This document shows positions 25,101-40,100 of a DNA stretch of 64,000 nucleotides, piece after piece (the stretch's first letter is position 1; each line of letters starts with the position of its first letter). Made by a program: the position numbers and the translations under genes. The notes under the pieces were generated by a model, which was given only the letters and a program-made list of their open reading frames with translations, searched no databases and was not told the origin of the DNA. This DNA comes from Caenorhabditis elegans (lineage: Eukaryota > Nematoda > Chromadorea > Rhabditida > Rhabditidae): positions 16,741,501 through 16,805,500 of the forward strand of contig NC_003283.11 of assembly GCF_000002985.6 (NCBI RefSeq), read 5' to 3'.

Positions 25101-28100
25101 CCCCACACATTCCAAGTGCATAGCTATAAGCTTCCGACCGTCTGTCAACACTGTAAAAAGCTACTGAAAGGACTTATTCGGCAGGGAATGCAGTGTCGAG
25201 GTAAGTGAAAAAACGAGAAAATTAGTTTTTTTTTTCTTAAAATCGAAAAAAATTGATATTTTGAAAATCTGAAAAAAAATTTTTTTTTGGATATTCTAAA
25301 AAATATTTCCAAAACAACACCTAAAATTGGAAATTGTATTGTCTAGATTTTTTTATTGAAAAATTAAATTTTTTAATATAAAAATGCGAAAAACGAATTT
25401 TGGTAAACTTTTTTATTTGAAAATCGCAACATAAAATCTCAATTTTTGTCTTAAAAAACGAAAAATTCTCGATTTTTCCGAATATTCTAAAAAAGTTATT
25501 AAAATTATTTGAGAAAACAAAAATTTTGCCAATTTTTGAGTATAAAACGCGAGTTTCAGCGTTTTTTTAAACAAAAATTCTCGATTTTCAAAATATTTTT
25601 TAAACATTTTTTTTCGATTTTTGTATTTTTTTAATTTTTTTTTTGAAAACCGAAAATATTTCGATTTTTAAATAACGATTATTTTCCTGTTTTTTTATCG
25701 CCAAAAAATAAAATAATTTCTGAAGAACCATTTTTTGAATTTAAAAATCTGAAAAGTTCGATTTTTCGAAAAAAATTTTTTTTTTGAAAAAACCAACTTT
25801 TTGCCTTTTTTTAATCTCGAAATGTTTCAAAAAAATCATATGTTTTATTACGGGAACACAAAATTCTGAGAATTTGTCGCGCAAAATATTTTGTAGCGAA
25901 AACTACAGTAATTCTCCAAAAGACTACTGTAGCTCTTGTGTCGATTTACGGGCTCGATTTTCAAAGATGATCATTAATTTTTCGATAGAATATAAAAATT
26001 AAGCAACAAAAAAAAATAAATTCGTTTAAAAAATCGAGCCCGTAAATCGACCCACAGTAGTCATTTAAAGAATTACTGTACCTCTCGCTACTTGATATTT
26101 TGCGCGTCAAATATGTTGCGCAATATGCATTCTCCGAATTTTTTGTTCCCGTAATAAAACATAAATTTTTTTAAACGTTGTTGATTTTCATATTTCGATT
26201 TTCAAAGAATTCAATTTTCTATAAAAAAATCTATCAAATCGGAAAAAAATCGTCCTAATTTCCAGATTGCAAGTACAATTGCCACAAAAAATGCTCGGAA
26301 CATGTGGCAAAAGACTGCTCGGGTAACACGAAAGCCTCACAGTTCTTCCTCGGAAGTCAAGCGGACGATGGTAAGTGTAATGAGTGGGCTGACAGAGGAT
26401 TACTGTAGTCCTATTGTCCTCTCTTATCTCTAACTTCCTCTCTTCTCTTCTAACAGTATATCTCTCACTCTCTCTCTCTCTCTAATGTGTCCTCTCCAAC
26501 CACAGGTACGAGTTTGACGGGAAGTATGGACAATCTGCGAATGTGCAGTGTACCATTCGGTTCGGATCAGTCGACATCGGGTACTGTAGCTATATTATCA
26601 GTTTTTGTGTATATTCGTATATATATATATATATATAGTTTCACCCCAGTAACACATAATTTTTTATTCCCGCAATAGTGCCACAATTTTCATAGATGAC
26701 ACTAGAATATGGGAGACTCTGACTCCTTATGACCTTTTTTTCCTTTTTTTCTCTACTCACCCAATCACGCTATTTTAGTTTTGTATAATAATAATAATAG
26801 TTACCTCACTAATTGTTTTGTCACAACACACCCCTATCATTATTTCATTTTTCCACACTTCTTTTCGCAGCTTGATGTATCACCAATTAATTTTCCAGGT
26901 GCTTCGGAAGATCGTGACGATGATTTGTCGCTTCGGAGTGGAAGTGGAGCACACAAAAAGGCTCAGAATACGCCAAGCGCGCCGTTGCAGGTTTGTACGA
27001 TTTTCTAGTTTTCTACATTGGATTCAGTGCATAATCTTTTGAGATACAGTTTTTAAGAAATAATTCAGTTCAAACTTGAAAAAAACAATGTTAATGTTAT
27101 ATTGCTTCTGAACTATAAGAACACCTTTTTTCCAAAAAACGTAACATTTTAGAACGGAAACAGTGAAATTTGGAAATTTAGCGATCATAAATGCCAAAAA
27201 TAATAATAGGTTTTTAAAATTGCGCTCAAATTTTTAATTTTTCCATATTATCTCCACTTTCTCCAGTTTCGAATTTTCACTTCAAAATAGTATATTTTAC
27301 AGGGCTCTGAAGGTTCTGGATCACCGGGCCCAGTTGTCTCGTTTGCGGCGAACGCCTTATCGAATATGCCCGACGATGACGTCATCAGCTCTGAAAGTGC
27401 CAATATTCCACTGATGCGCGTTGTGATGTCGAAAAAACAGACGAAACGGAAAAATAACAAGCTGCTCAAGGAGGGATGGATTGTGCATTATACTGATCAA
27501 CAGAATATGGTAGAATTTTTATTTTAAAAAAAACTTTAAAAAAAAAAGAAATTTTAATTATTTTCGAAATATCAAATTTTTAAAAATGTCCTAAATTTTT
27601 TTTTTTAATTGTTTGTAAAAAATTGAAAAAAAAATTTGTTTTGAATATTTTGAATATTTTATTGATATTCGAGAAAAATTTGAATTTCCAAAAAAAATTT
27701 AAGAAAACATTGAATGGAAATTGATTTTTATTTGAATGGATCAAAATTTTATTTTTTTTTGAAAAAAATGTATTTTCAAGGAAATCAAAATTTAGTCGAA
27801 AATGTTTTTTAAAAAAGTTTTCGAAAAAAAATCTCCAAAGAAAAATTTTTAAAAAATTTTTAAAAAATTAAAAAATTAAGTTTTTTGTCAAAAAAAAACT
27901 TTTATTTAAAAAATGACCACTTTTTTTTAAAAATTAAAACATTATTTTTCAAAAAGTAGCTTTTTTCCCCGATTTTTGCAACAAAAAAAACTGCAATCTT
28001 TCATATTTCGTAAAAAGCTCCGTTGACGCAATACACCTTTAATTATCTGATTTTTATGTAATTTTCAGAAGTTTTGAGTCATTTTCCCATTTTTCACCTG

Positions 28101-31100
28101 CACCCCTTTAAGAAATCGATCGGGTTTCAGCGCAAAAAGCACTACTGGCGGCTTGACACAAAAGGCATCACAATGTATCAGGACGAGAATACGACACGCT
28201 ACTACAAGGAAATTCCGTTGAACGAGATTCTCAACGTGTCGATGTCGCCACCGGACAAGACGGCCGACTATCTTTTCGAAATTCGGACCGGCGTTTGCGT
28301 CTACTTTATATGTGAGTTTTTCGGGTTTTTCTTGAATTTCAGATTTTATCCGGGAATCTCTGAACACCTCTTAACCAACTTACCGAAAAGAAAAAAAAAT
28401 TAAAGCATAACAATGGAGCCGACAGATTAACCCTGCTGCTCCTGACAGGTTCAAAACTGTCAATTTCCTGTTTATTTGTGTGTGTGCGTGCTCATGCTCT
28501 CTGAGCTTTTCACACACTCGGAGCATTTCTGGTTTTGTGCTCTGAACGTTTGACACACGCACTTGACTATCGATATAAATATAAATATACTTTATCAATC
28601 TTTCCTGCAAACTTTGGCATTTTTTTTTTGAACTGAAAAGTTTATTGCAAACTACCGATTTGTTTATTGACATTCTAGGGGACAAAGCACACTTTTTGAT
28701 CGAATTGTTTATTTAATTTCTATCGAGGTTTTGGGAATGATAGTTTTGGTAGAACGTTTCAATTGTGCTTTTCAAGTTTTTGAGGTGAAGTTTACTCCAA
28801 ATCTTCCAACTTATCATAAACTTATCCTATGTCTTCGTTTAGTAGATTTTGGTAGAAAGCTCTGAGCTTGCCAGAATTGTCCTAACTTACGTGCTACATA
28901 TGAATCTATTAAATATGTTTCAACAAGAAATTACTTGGTAGAAGTCTACCTTTTCAGCAATTGATCAGGAAATTCCCTGTGAAAATTGTGCTCGTTTTCC
29001 TTAGCTCAGCCATTCAAGCCTCTCTTTATTATCAATTTTGTGACCCAACCGGTAAATGGGTTCTAGGGCGTTTTTTGAAGAAAACTGTACTTCTTCGATA
29101 TGGTTCAAGAGTTCACTAAACGCAATGACCAAAAAGCTATAGGCATTCGTGCCTGCCTACGGTCTACTAGAAACCGAAAAAAAAGAACCAAAAGCTAAGA
29201 ACCAGAAGCACCAAATTGATTATGGTGCAATTGGAATATTTTAAAGTTTTGTGGATGCTTGACTTTTTATATAAGACACCTCTTGAGATTTTTTCAAACC
29301 GTTCAAAAAGTTTACTGTTTCGATGATCTTGTTGATCTTCCCCCTCCCGAATACCTTTTATTCCTTTTTACGAAATTCAAGTATTTGACCGATGAGTGAT
29401 TGATTTATTTAATCGGTTTGGGTCATTTCCATGGTTTCCATGCCGCCGCCCACGCGACAAGCTTGTACCTCCATAAAACGAATGAAATGTTCGCTACCGA
29501 CCTGATAGGTTTATATGTTTTCCTTTTATTTCTCGGAACTTTTTGGTTTCTTGAGAAATTATTGTAGACCTCGTTTTTCTTCAGTTTGCCACAAAAGTAT
29601 GTACTACTGGGCATGTTTTTCGAGAAATAAGCCGTCTCAAGTGGCTGTTTCACGTGATTTTTGTACTCGCAAAGGTCAAAACGCATTGTTGTTGGTCGAA
29701 ACTAGAAAGAGTTTGACATCTATGTTGCCAGGTTGCTTTCAGACCTACAAAGCTCCTAGAAGCTTGACGTGTTATCTGCTACGCCTACAGTACCTCGATA
29801 GGCTACATGGCTTTTCAGGTTGACTTCAGCTCTACTAAAATCTAATAGAAACTTTTCTGTAGAGTTTGGGGGGCGAACCCCCAAGTTTCAAAGTTTTTGG
29901 CTAACGGCTAATTTCGATAATATATCGGTTAGTTCGGCTATAAATGTTATGATCCTCCTAGCCGTGGTTCAGACGAAGTTTCAGTGGAAAATTGTTTTCT
30001 TAGAGTTCAGTAAAACACATTTTGATGATCAAAACTGTTCTTTACTGCACCAAACTATCTTTAAAGATTGCCTATAACTAAATTAGTTTCGCAAATTACA
30101 ATTTCTGTTCCGATAGTCTCTCTATCATTTCCAGCAACATTGCCTATATAAGACATCTTGCTACCAATCTCAAAGTTCAAATATTAGTCATTCTCCACAC
30201 ATTTATCGCCTCACAGCCGCCGGTTTCTCGAATATTCAGGTGTCGAAGGTCATATTTTGTTTATCTACGTAATATAGTAGTAAGGCTTTTCCCCCTTCGA
30301 AATTTATGCGTCATGCATATTTTTAGAATCGTCGTCGATTGCCACTGATGGTGGGCGAGCGGCGTTTTTTTTCGTCATCTTCTCGCTTTTTTTCTACAAA
30401 AACCACAATAATCCACCGGCGGCGGCGATGGCGACCACCCGCCTATTACTACGCTTTAATGCTTTTTCTTTAGAAAAAATGGAGGGGTGAAACCTCTTGA
30501 AGCAGCAAAAGGTTTTCTGTATTTTTTCTTCATTTTTCTATTTTTCTTTGGTTTCGAATAATCGATTTTTGTCTTTGATTTTGATTTCGGTTGACTGAAA
30601 AGCTCATTGCGGCTTGATCTACAAAAAATGCGGGAATTTTTCTCCCAGAAAAATGTGACGTCAGCACACTTTTGAAAAATCAGTTGAAAAGTCTGCGTCT
30701 CTTCTCCCGCATTTCTCGAAGATCAAACCAAAATCGGGCATTTTGACACCACGTGAGCTTTGTCTGAAAATAACTTTTTCTTGAAAGTTGGCTAGTTATT
30801 CCTGAACACAGCATTCTGATCAATTTCAGGAAAAAACGATTTCATCGGAAAACTTCTTGATACCAAAAGCAGTTTTCAAGAAACTTACCAGTTAACTATG
30901 AACTATGAATGTTGAAGTTGCTCCATCACTTTGTGCTAATCACAAATTTCCAAAATCTGACCACAATTCCCCTAAACTCTGCGGGTTCTTCAATTTTCAT
31001 AAAGTGCGTCCCAGTTTGTACTATCAAAAAAATACAAAATGAAATCATAGTTTGCAAAATGAATAGACATGAAAGGTTAATCGTCTTGCATGGTCGTGAA

Positions 31101-34100
31101 AAGACTATTGAGATGAGTCATTGTCGTTGTCAAAATATTCCGAATATTGCGAGAAAACATGGAGTTTGGCGAACTTCCACAGACACTAAATCCTTTAATT
31201 TTGAGAATCGCTAGATTTACTTCATCAAAAATTGCCAGTAATGGAACGCTGGAACCTTTTCAAAGATTGCCAGGCTTTTGTTCGTTCATTAGTTTTTTCT
31301 CCCCGAAAATTAACAAGATTCAATGATCTAGATAACACTTTTTTCCTCTTCCATTATATTCCAAATGCCATCAGATGATGCTTAATGAGTGTGACCTCTT
31401 CTTGAGGGTTGTACAAGGGGCAAGGTGTTCATTGTTCCAACGTAAAGCTTCGTCTTTTCTTCATTTTTTTGCTGACTTTGAAAAGTAGTTTCCTCATTCT
31501 TGGCGTTCCCCTGGATTTTTCGAGATTTCTTGAAAGTTTTTGGATTTTGAAAATGTTTTTGCGTTATGAATGATTTATGAAAGTTTAGCCCCAACTCTGG
31601 GACATGAGTCAGTGAACACTTTTTTGGTTCGACAACAGTTGACACGAATGTTTTATTTGCATTTTTGAAATTGGAATTTTTCATGTTAAGTGGTCTTCTT
31701 TCGAATTTCAAATAATTTTCAAGCTGATTTCTCAATGATACACTCAAAATAAAAACAACTGCGTGGCGTGTACTGCAGAAAACCTAATATTTAGGCCCCG
31801 CCTTTTTTCGTCCACTCACGGAGAAAAGGCAAAAATTTTGACCCCAACCAATATCAGGCCGCCAACATCTCACAGGTTCCGCGCGCCGCTATGTTTAACT
31901 CGCAGCAGGCGGAGACAGCTCGCCACGCCCACAGCGAGTTAAACGCAGCGGCGCGCGGAACCCGTGAGATGTCGGCGGCCTGATATTGGTTTCGGGTCAA
32001 AATTTTTGCCTTTTCTCCGTGAGTGGACGAGAAAAAGGCGGAGCCTAAATTTTAGGTTTTCTGCAGTACACGCCACGCAGTTTTTTATTTTGAGTGTAAA
32101 TAAAATGTTCAGGTCTTCTTTTTATGACATTGTGAGTAGCAGACCCTGTGTTCACAGAAATTGGTTTTTTTTTCATATTTAGCTAAGATTACGGCTACTT
32201 CACAGGCCCTCGACTCGACTCACTTCTTTAGGTATATATGGAACTACGAAAAAAGTTATATTAATTACTTTATTACGCTATCCAAAAAGTTGGTCTTACA
32301 CAACAATATCCTCCCTTAATTAAAGAGACCTCCTTAGATTTTTCTTGGTGTGTTATGAGTTACCCGTCATACCTTCTTATACAGTCAATTACCTGACATA
32401 TTCTTCACTTTTACATTTTTTTTCTCCCGCACGCACAGTTCCTCCACCACACTCGAATCTCACGCAATTCACTTGTGTTCTTCATCCACACTCCTCCAGT
32501 TTTCCTCCTTTTTCACTACACACAATAAAGAAGGGGACAATCCAAAAGATATATGCAATGGAATATGTTACAATTTCTATGGAATCTAGAATCAGAGGCA
32601 ATCAGGAATCCCGAATATTATTAGAGAAGGAAGCAGAAGCAGCTAATAACTTTTTGTTACTTTTGTGTATGGGGCGTTATTCCCGAGACACGAAGTCAGT
32701 CGTCGTCGTGTTCATCATTTAGCATCCGCCGCCACATTACCATTTCTCAATTTGCTGTTTCTTTTTGTTTCTAACACCGAATCATGACACTGAAGCCATC
32801 ATCGCAACTACCACAGCCACATAGATCAGCTTTTGCTGAATCAAGCTGTGTGGAAAATTCCAATTTTCAGTGTCTTGACAGTTAGCAAGCGATTCCTTTA
32901 GTCTTCAAGCTCCAAAGCTGTGAATTCAGGCCATGGACTTCTAGAAAAGTGTACTGATTTCTGAATGCTTGAAAACCCACAGTGTTTACTTTTAAAAGTG
33001 CTTTTTCTCTCACCTTGTCCATCCCGCGCAGCCAATTTTTTGTACATGCAACAAAATTGAAAATTTTGCCGAATAGATTCCTCCCGCCTGATTACCTCTA
33101 TTATGTCTCGAAGATTTTCCCCTGCCATTCTCCTTCTTTTGATCTCTCTTCCTCTCTCTCTCTCTCTCGACCGACTTCCGATTGCAAAACTGCGCTGCAG
33201 ACGCGGATGGAGAGAAGGTGAGACTTAGACGTCTGAACGATAATTTTGTTGGTTTTGGAGAAAGGCAGTTCAAAATTGGAAAAGTTGTCTACGGGGCCAA
33301 GGTGTTATGAATCAGTGATCTTCAATTTTGGCGTGTTTAGGTTGTTTATTCAAAAATCCCCACAATTGCAGAGACGAAGATCTACCGGGATCCAGGGGTC
33401 GTGACGCTGGAAGAGCCGAAATTGTGTAGATTTACACAGCATTTCGTTTTATTACGCTCCGTACATCTACACTGGGTCCCGTCTGAGTCTCATCAACTGC
33501 CTACACTCCACAAACTGTTGTTTTCAAAACTAAACAAATCATGATTATGGGTGCAAAAGTTTTGATTTTTGAAAATTCCATTATCATTTCCAAAAATCAT
33601 TCCACCAATTCGCCAACTATTCTTAATGACCTCTCTATAACATTTCGTCAGCTGATAATAGCATGTTATATAATCGTATTTTCCAACTTTGAATTGATAA
33701 TTTGATAATAAAGTCAACATTTTTTGGAAAACCAATTTTCACAAGGTTTATATGTAGTTTTTTTTCTCGCTGAAACTACAACTTTCTGAACCCACGCCAT
33801 AACTGGTCTCTCGCGATGGTCAAAAGAGAGAAGGTTACCGTTTTTTTTTTTCAATTTTAGTATTTCTCGCGAATTCACTTTTGTTGAGAAACTGTTTCCG
33901 TGTAGTTTGAACTTGAAGTCTTGCCACGTCGGTGCAAGAAAGTTAGAACGAGATCACTTGTAGTTAGAACTTGCATGGAAGGCAGGCGCCGTTTCGATGC
34001 CTGACACCTGCCTCCAACCTGTCCGTCTCACACCAGCCTCTCGCTTCATTTCTGCACTAGGGCGAGACGTGGTCTTTTTTCGCCGCAGCCGACATTTTTG

Positions 34101-37100
34101 GGTTTCACGCACTATACAGGGGGCGTGGGACTTTCGAATGGGATTCTCACAACTGTGACTTTCTAGAAAACTCAGAAAACAGAAGTTATTACGCGAGTTT
34201 CAGTATCATTTCACCGCCCGCAGGTAAAGCAATTTTTCTCTACGTAGCCGTAAACATAGATAACTCGGCCACCACTCACTGAACTACGGAGTAGCAATAC
34301 TTCCCTGAATTTCATCCAACAAGTTTCAAGCTTTCGACCTTTAACCTCTTTTTGAGAATTCAATTGCACTTTTACTTTTCTGAAAAAAATTCCAAGCAAG
34401 AAAACCCGATATTCCTGTTCAATTCGAGACTAGCTTGTTGGTTGTGCTTTTCCCTTCCAAAAAAATCGTAAAAATTCGATTCATTTGCCCATCCCACCAT
34501 CACCTGTATTTTCTCTGAAAATAAACAACAAAATCGTAAAAAAGGGCGATATTTTGTTGTTTTTGCTTCGTCTGCTTCTTCTCCTCCTATAAAAAAAAAC
34601 GAACACAGGTAGGGGGAGAAGCATTCGGGGGAGAAGCGTGGGGCACTGTGTGGTATTTTTGATTGTGTGTGAACGCCCGACCGATGGTCAATTGTTTTGG
34701 TTATTTTTGTTTTTTTTTTTTGGTGGTCGATGAGAAGAACAGGAGAAGAAAAAGTGTAACATTTCCACATCTTCGACCACAGAAATTAAAAGAAGCATCG
34801 AAAAAAAACACACACTTCAGTATTTCTTCTGATATTTTTTTGGTACTTTTTTCTCCCATAGACTCAAAATTTTGGCTTCAAACTCCGAATTTCCTGATGA
34901 GACGCCTTGAAATTTTCTCGTAAATTTTTTATGCCTGTTCAATTTTTGGAAGAAATGTCTGGATTGAGGTTTTCTGCCCTTGCATTTTGAATCTTGCATT
35001 TTGCCAACTTTTCTCTGTCGCTGCGTCTGGAGTTACTAACTTACCACACTTTGCATATTTATTCTGTGTTATTTTACTGATAAGGAATACCTTCAGTAGG
35101 TTTTTTCACCTATCAACTAACATTATTAAAACTTCAAACTTATGCAAAATCGGGTAGTTTATAACTAAAGCTCAACACGGAAAAGTAGCACAAAATTGAG
35201 ATTTTAGCTAAATTAAAACCCTTTTAAAAACACCAAAAAGGCAATACTGAACCATTTTCTAGATTTTCACCAATGTTTTTTCACCTGCATTCCAGTTCGA
35301 AAGTCGTTCCAAACAGAGAAGCGTTGTAGTAAAGTGGAGGTCAAGCGTGCCCCGCGCGCCAAACCACCATCATTTAATTTTGACGGTCAGCAGCGCCTAG
35401 TTTGTCTGAGATTTTTTTATTTTTCAGTTTTTCTTTGTCCTTCTCTCTGGCAAAAAAAGTTAAATTATATCATCATGTGCCAAGTGATAAGATTAAGGAA
35501 TTCTAGGTTAAAAGGGGCGGAGCTTGATATTGGGGGTTAGTGGGTCGTCGTCTTATCAGCAACTTTGACGAAGAACTGACCGTTCAGAATGGCAGTTCGC
35601 GAAGTGGCGCGGTTTTTTTTGTCAAATTTTCTTGAAATTCATTAGAACGGCGTATAAATAGCTTTAAACATTCCCAGAGCTCCCAATTTTTTCTGGAATA
35701 AAAAAAAGTAATTTTTCGACCTCGCTATCAACATGTTTTCAGAGCCAAAACGTCATTCAAATGAATATTTCATTCTGTCGCTTTTATGTGTCTATTTGGC
35801 GGGCTTGTCTATATCCTAGATCTTCTTTAAATTTAAAGTATTTTAAGAATAGATTCCATGAAATTTATGGTTTCCAAGAGACGTGACGGAAATATTTCTC
35901 CTTTTGTTTTGTTCCGGTCCACATAAATTTTCGAGCTAACTTAAGATTAAAAAAATGCACTGAAAAGGCTCTGAAAAGTAGCTATCGCTTTTTTGGTAAT
36001 TCGGTAATTTCGGTACTGCCGAAAGTTTTCACTATTTAAGCTCTGATCTTAGGTTCTTTCTCAAAACCTATCACTAAAGAAATTTTAACTTGGCGCCAAC
36101 TTTTTCGAAATATCTTCCAAGGTTAATTAACTTTTTTCCTGCGAAATTTGAAATTTTTAGTCTCAAAAAGTTCAACTTTCAATTAACACTACATTCTCTA
36201 CACTTTAAAGAAATTTCCTGCGGTCACTCGCCTTGTGCTGACCTTCATCAGTTTTGTTGGCAGTAGATTTTTTGTATCATTGCTGTTGCAAGCAGTGTAA
36301 CAAATACTACGAGGAGGCAATGGTCACTCTAACAATTTTCATCTCTCTCTGAAGTTGCTGTAATATAGAAATCAAGTGTGAATTGTTCGAGTTCATGTTT
36401 TTGTGTCTTGTTTCGTCAACACAAGTCAACAGAATGTTATATGGATCATTTGCGATGCCGAGACGATGATCCCCCATTTTGCTGCTGCTGTTGCTGCACG
36501 GGGGCGTTCCGAGTACTTGATTATGGAAATTTCGGATTCGGGAGAGAGAGAAGGGGTTTTTGATTCATTGAACACCTTCTAGAAACGTCTAAGAAACTTT
36601 TTGTCCTTTTTTTTGAAGGTTTTGGGGTCAGGCGATGAATAAACAAGTTCTGATATTGCACAAATTCTGTAATGGACGAATTAAAATTTATAAATGATGG
36701 CAAATATTTGCGTTTCGGAGAGTTTCAATTTCGAAAACAAAAGTACATCAGTGTTTTCAAAACTCTACGGAAATCTGATAATTCTTCAAATTTTGATACT
36801 TTCGAAGCTTTGAAATGCTCTGAAACATGCCTTATTGGAAAAAAACGCACAATTTTCACTAGAAAATGTGCTGAAATGTATAGTTTCCCAGACACTAAGC
36901 CCGATACGAAAGCTCAGCAAGCTACAAAATTGTGCAATAAACCTACTTTGCACCATTATCGCCAAATGGCCCAAAATTACGGTACCAGGTCTTGAAGCGA
37001 CCGACAAGTATGACTTTTTGTCGCGTCGAGATCTGATACATTTTTTTGCAACTGAATAATAGTGCACTGTCTTGCTAGAATTAATAGGATCTACACAATT

Positions 37101-40100
37101 CGAATAGTTCATTTTATCTCGACATCTGCTGGCTAATGAGATTAAATTTCCCCTCCGACCATCTGGAATCGCTGATATGATTACGATCTCGTGTGCTGTG
37201 TTTTTTACAATTTTAACTGTTTTTTCCCGGTAGATCTTGATCTTCGCCCTCTGCAACTTTTAATATCCCTCTCTCTAGTTCTTCACAATTCGTCTTATCA
37301 ACCATTGCCTTCCCACCGACATAGATATCCGCCGTCAAACAGGCGTCTAGGCGGAGAGGTCTCCAACTTTTTGACCCGTCGCGCTGTGATCCTCACGTTC
37401 GCATTATGCCCTTTTCGGCATGTAAATTTATGATTTTGGCGTATATCAAATTATGAGGAGTTATCGCCGATATGAACTGTGATTCGTGATGTATTATATA
37501 TCTCCCCTCACCAGATCAAGTTCAAATATTTCGGAAATTCGTGACTTATCTCTAGATAGATCATTTGATCAATGCGTAGAAGAGGATTTAGGACCTTGAA
37601 AACTACGATATCGCCTGGTGCAGGTGCGAAATGACCGGAAGTTGTTGGTTGTATGACGTTAGCGCAAAGAACAATACCTGCCGAGAGGCCCTGTGTGTGT
37701 GTGTTTCGTACTTTAAGTGTTTCTCACACGTAGACAGTGTCGAACTATTTGTTATTCTTCTGCAAAACAACATTAGTCTCCAGAGTAATTATGATGGAAC
37801 TTTCTGTTATTTTTTTTTACTTCTTCCTGTCTACAGGGTCTAATTAGCACTTTTCGACCCTTAATTTGGATAATGGAGATACTTGAAGCACGTGTGTGTG
37901 TGTGTGTGTATTCGTTCAAATTTTTAGTCCCTGTTGATCTCTAGTTTACGGTTCAGTATTTAAATAATTGCGTTGTTACTCCATGGTACTAGTATGTAGT
38001 ACACATTCCCCCGTCCCCTACTTGATTGTTACCGTAATTTTCATCCAGTAGGATGTACGTGATAGCCTGCACCATGTCTACAGTACTCCTAGACTCTTTT
38101 CAATGCAGCGAAAAACGTTTTTCGACCACTGATTTTGGACCTCTTACCGTAATTTGTGCGGTTTTAGTGTACCAAATAAAACGGATGGAGGTTGGTTTAA
38201 GTTCCAATTTTATTGGTATACAACCTTCTTGCTATCACTTCCGCTTTTTTTTCTCAGAATATGAAAAAGAAATGAAAAAGAGGCAACAGAAAAAAAAGAT
38301 ACGTAATTTTCGGAAATCGCCGGCAGTTTGCAAACCAAACTTTATGACGTCGCGCACAGAACCCGTGTTCTTAAGTTTTTGATCTGATACCATCTACGGA
38401 GAGATCTGTGAAATTTGCCGTAGTTTTTTAGAAAAATGGCCAAATTTTTTAATTGAAAATCTGTGTAGTTTGATGCAATATCAAGTTAGTTTCTTGATCT
38501 TGAAGTAACAGTTCAACACACCATTTCTGATACCGTATCACTTTAAAAGCTCAAAAAGTCAAACGGAACCCTAGCACTTTGCCAAAAAGTCAACTTTTTG
38601 TTTTGTACACCTTTCTGGCGCCTACGTGTGAGGACGGAGTACAACTGGTAGATGTAATGTGAATGCTATCACTTGACGACGATCGCATGGTTATCAAGGT
38701 TATCCCCCGTCCCGTTGACGTCGAAGAGTGCATAGAACGTCGGGACGACGCTGATCTGTCTGAAACTTGCTTCAGAGCTTTCTCAAGTTTTCGACTAGAT
38801 TCTACCGCTTTTGGAGAATTTCAAAGTTGTAGATCGGTCTGTTTGCAGTTGCAGTCTTACAGGCAGGGGTGCGCGGAAATTGAATTTTCCGGCAATCGGG
38901 CCTGAAGCCTGAACTTGGCCTGAAGGTGACCTGAAGCTTGATAGCCTTTGAAGAGCTCTGTGACTGTCGAATTTGAAGTGACCGACTTTTTCAATTTTTT
39001 CGGCGGCCATGCTGTAAGAGCCGGGCGTACTCAAGCCAGCATTTCCCGGAAAACGTGATATTGTTTTCTGTTCTGTTTTTGTTTCTTGTCACCAGAAAAA
39101 AACGTCCATCTTCTTCTTTTTCTTTTCATTTTCTCCCACGACAATTTTGTGTGATGTCCATCGAAGCGCGGCGTCAGAGCGACAACGAGAATCGAATCAA
39201 TCATGTGTGTGTGTTTGTGTGCGAGTGGCCCAAGATCCCAACCGAAAAACGGTTTCGATCCGTCGATTCCGCCGGTAGACGTCACAGTGACGTAGGCAGA
39301 GGCTGGTTGAAATGATAAGGAAAAATCACCACATCCTCTCCATTTTCGTTCTTTTCGTGAGTGAGAGAGATGTTTCCAATCGAATTTTGCGACGACGTCT
39401 TGTTCGAGAACACGATGATTTTCCGATATTACTGTATTACTAGTAGAGTTCTACGTCATCCTAGAATTCAAAAGAAGCATTGAATCGAGAATCTAAATGC
39501 GGCAGCAGCAGCAAAGTGTGTAAAATTTGGCGCTGGTGGCATAATAAACTAACTACCTTGTTGAATTACACACACAAACAATTTCCCATTGTTGTGCCTT
39601 TCTCCTATCAACTGATTCTTCTTCTTCTTCTGATTATTCTGATGCTATCACATTGGAATATGTACATATAGGTGACGCCAGGCTGGGCGGGATCTTGTGG
39701 AGGCGGGGTGTCTTCTCTCTGGAGGTTTTGAATTTTGGATAGAATTTTATATGGAAAAGTAACTTTTGCCCCAGCCGAAACATCTCTTCTCTCTTCTTCG
39801 AATCCAATAAGGCTGACTCATGTTGAATATGTGTTCTTCTTCTTCTTCTTTTTTTCCCCTTCCTACAACAAAACAAAATAAACAAAAACTTTCCGATTTC
39901 TCACCTTTCCTGAACGTTCGTTTGCCACTTTTCTTTGAATTCCTCACATTTTTCTGCCAATTTTCCAGTCGATTGAGTGGGTTCTGAACGGTTTTGTACG
40001 GTTTTTTGTTAGCAATAAAAACAATGTTCTGGAAAATTGGAAAATTATGAATCTTCTGACTTGAAACAGGTATTTGGATTTTTAAAGATCACTCTCCTTT

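Noticed and set aside
26616..26638. TA-rich run near 26.62 kb as a regulatory site
   Set aside because: Simple (TA)n microsatellite in an intron with nothing else to support a function.
29643..29652. CTGTTTCA, the upstream motif of C. elegans 21U-RNA (piRNA) genes
   Set aside because: An 8-mer occurs by chance in 64 kb, the clusters are on chromosome IV, and no AT-rich flank plus T start could be confirmed by eye.
30909..31214. A 101-codon ORF within the long dkf-2 intron
   Set aside because: No splice signals, no recognisable domain, composition like its flanks.
38663..38905. An 80-codon ORF starting [13 protein letters not shown]
   Set aside because: It looks locally protein-like, but there is no acceptor upstream, it runs into the GGCAGGC repeat, and no homology is recognised. 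Worth only a transcript check.
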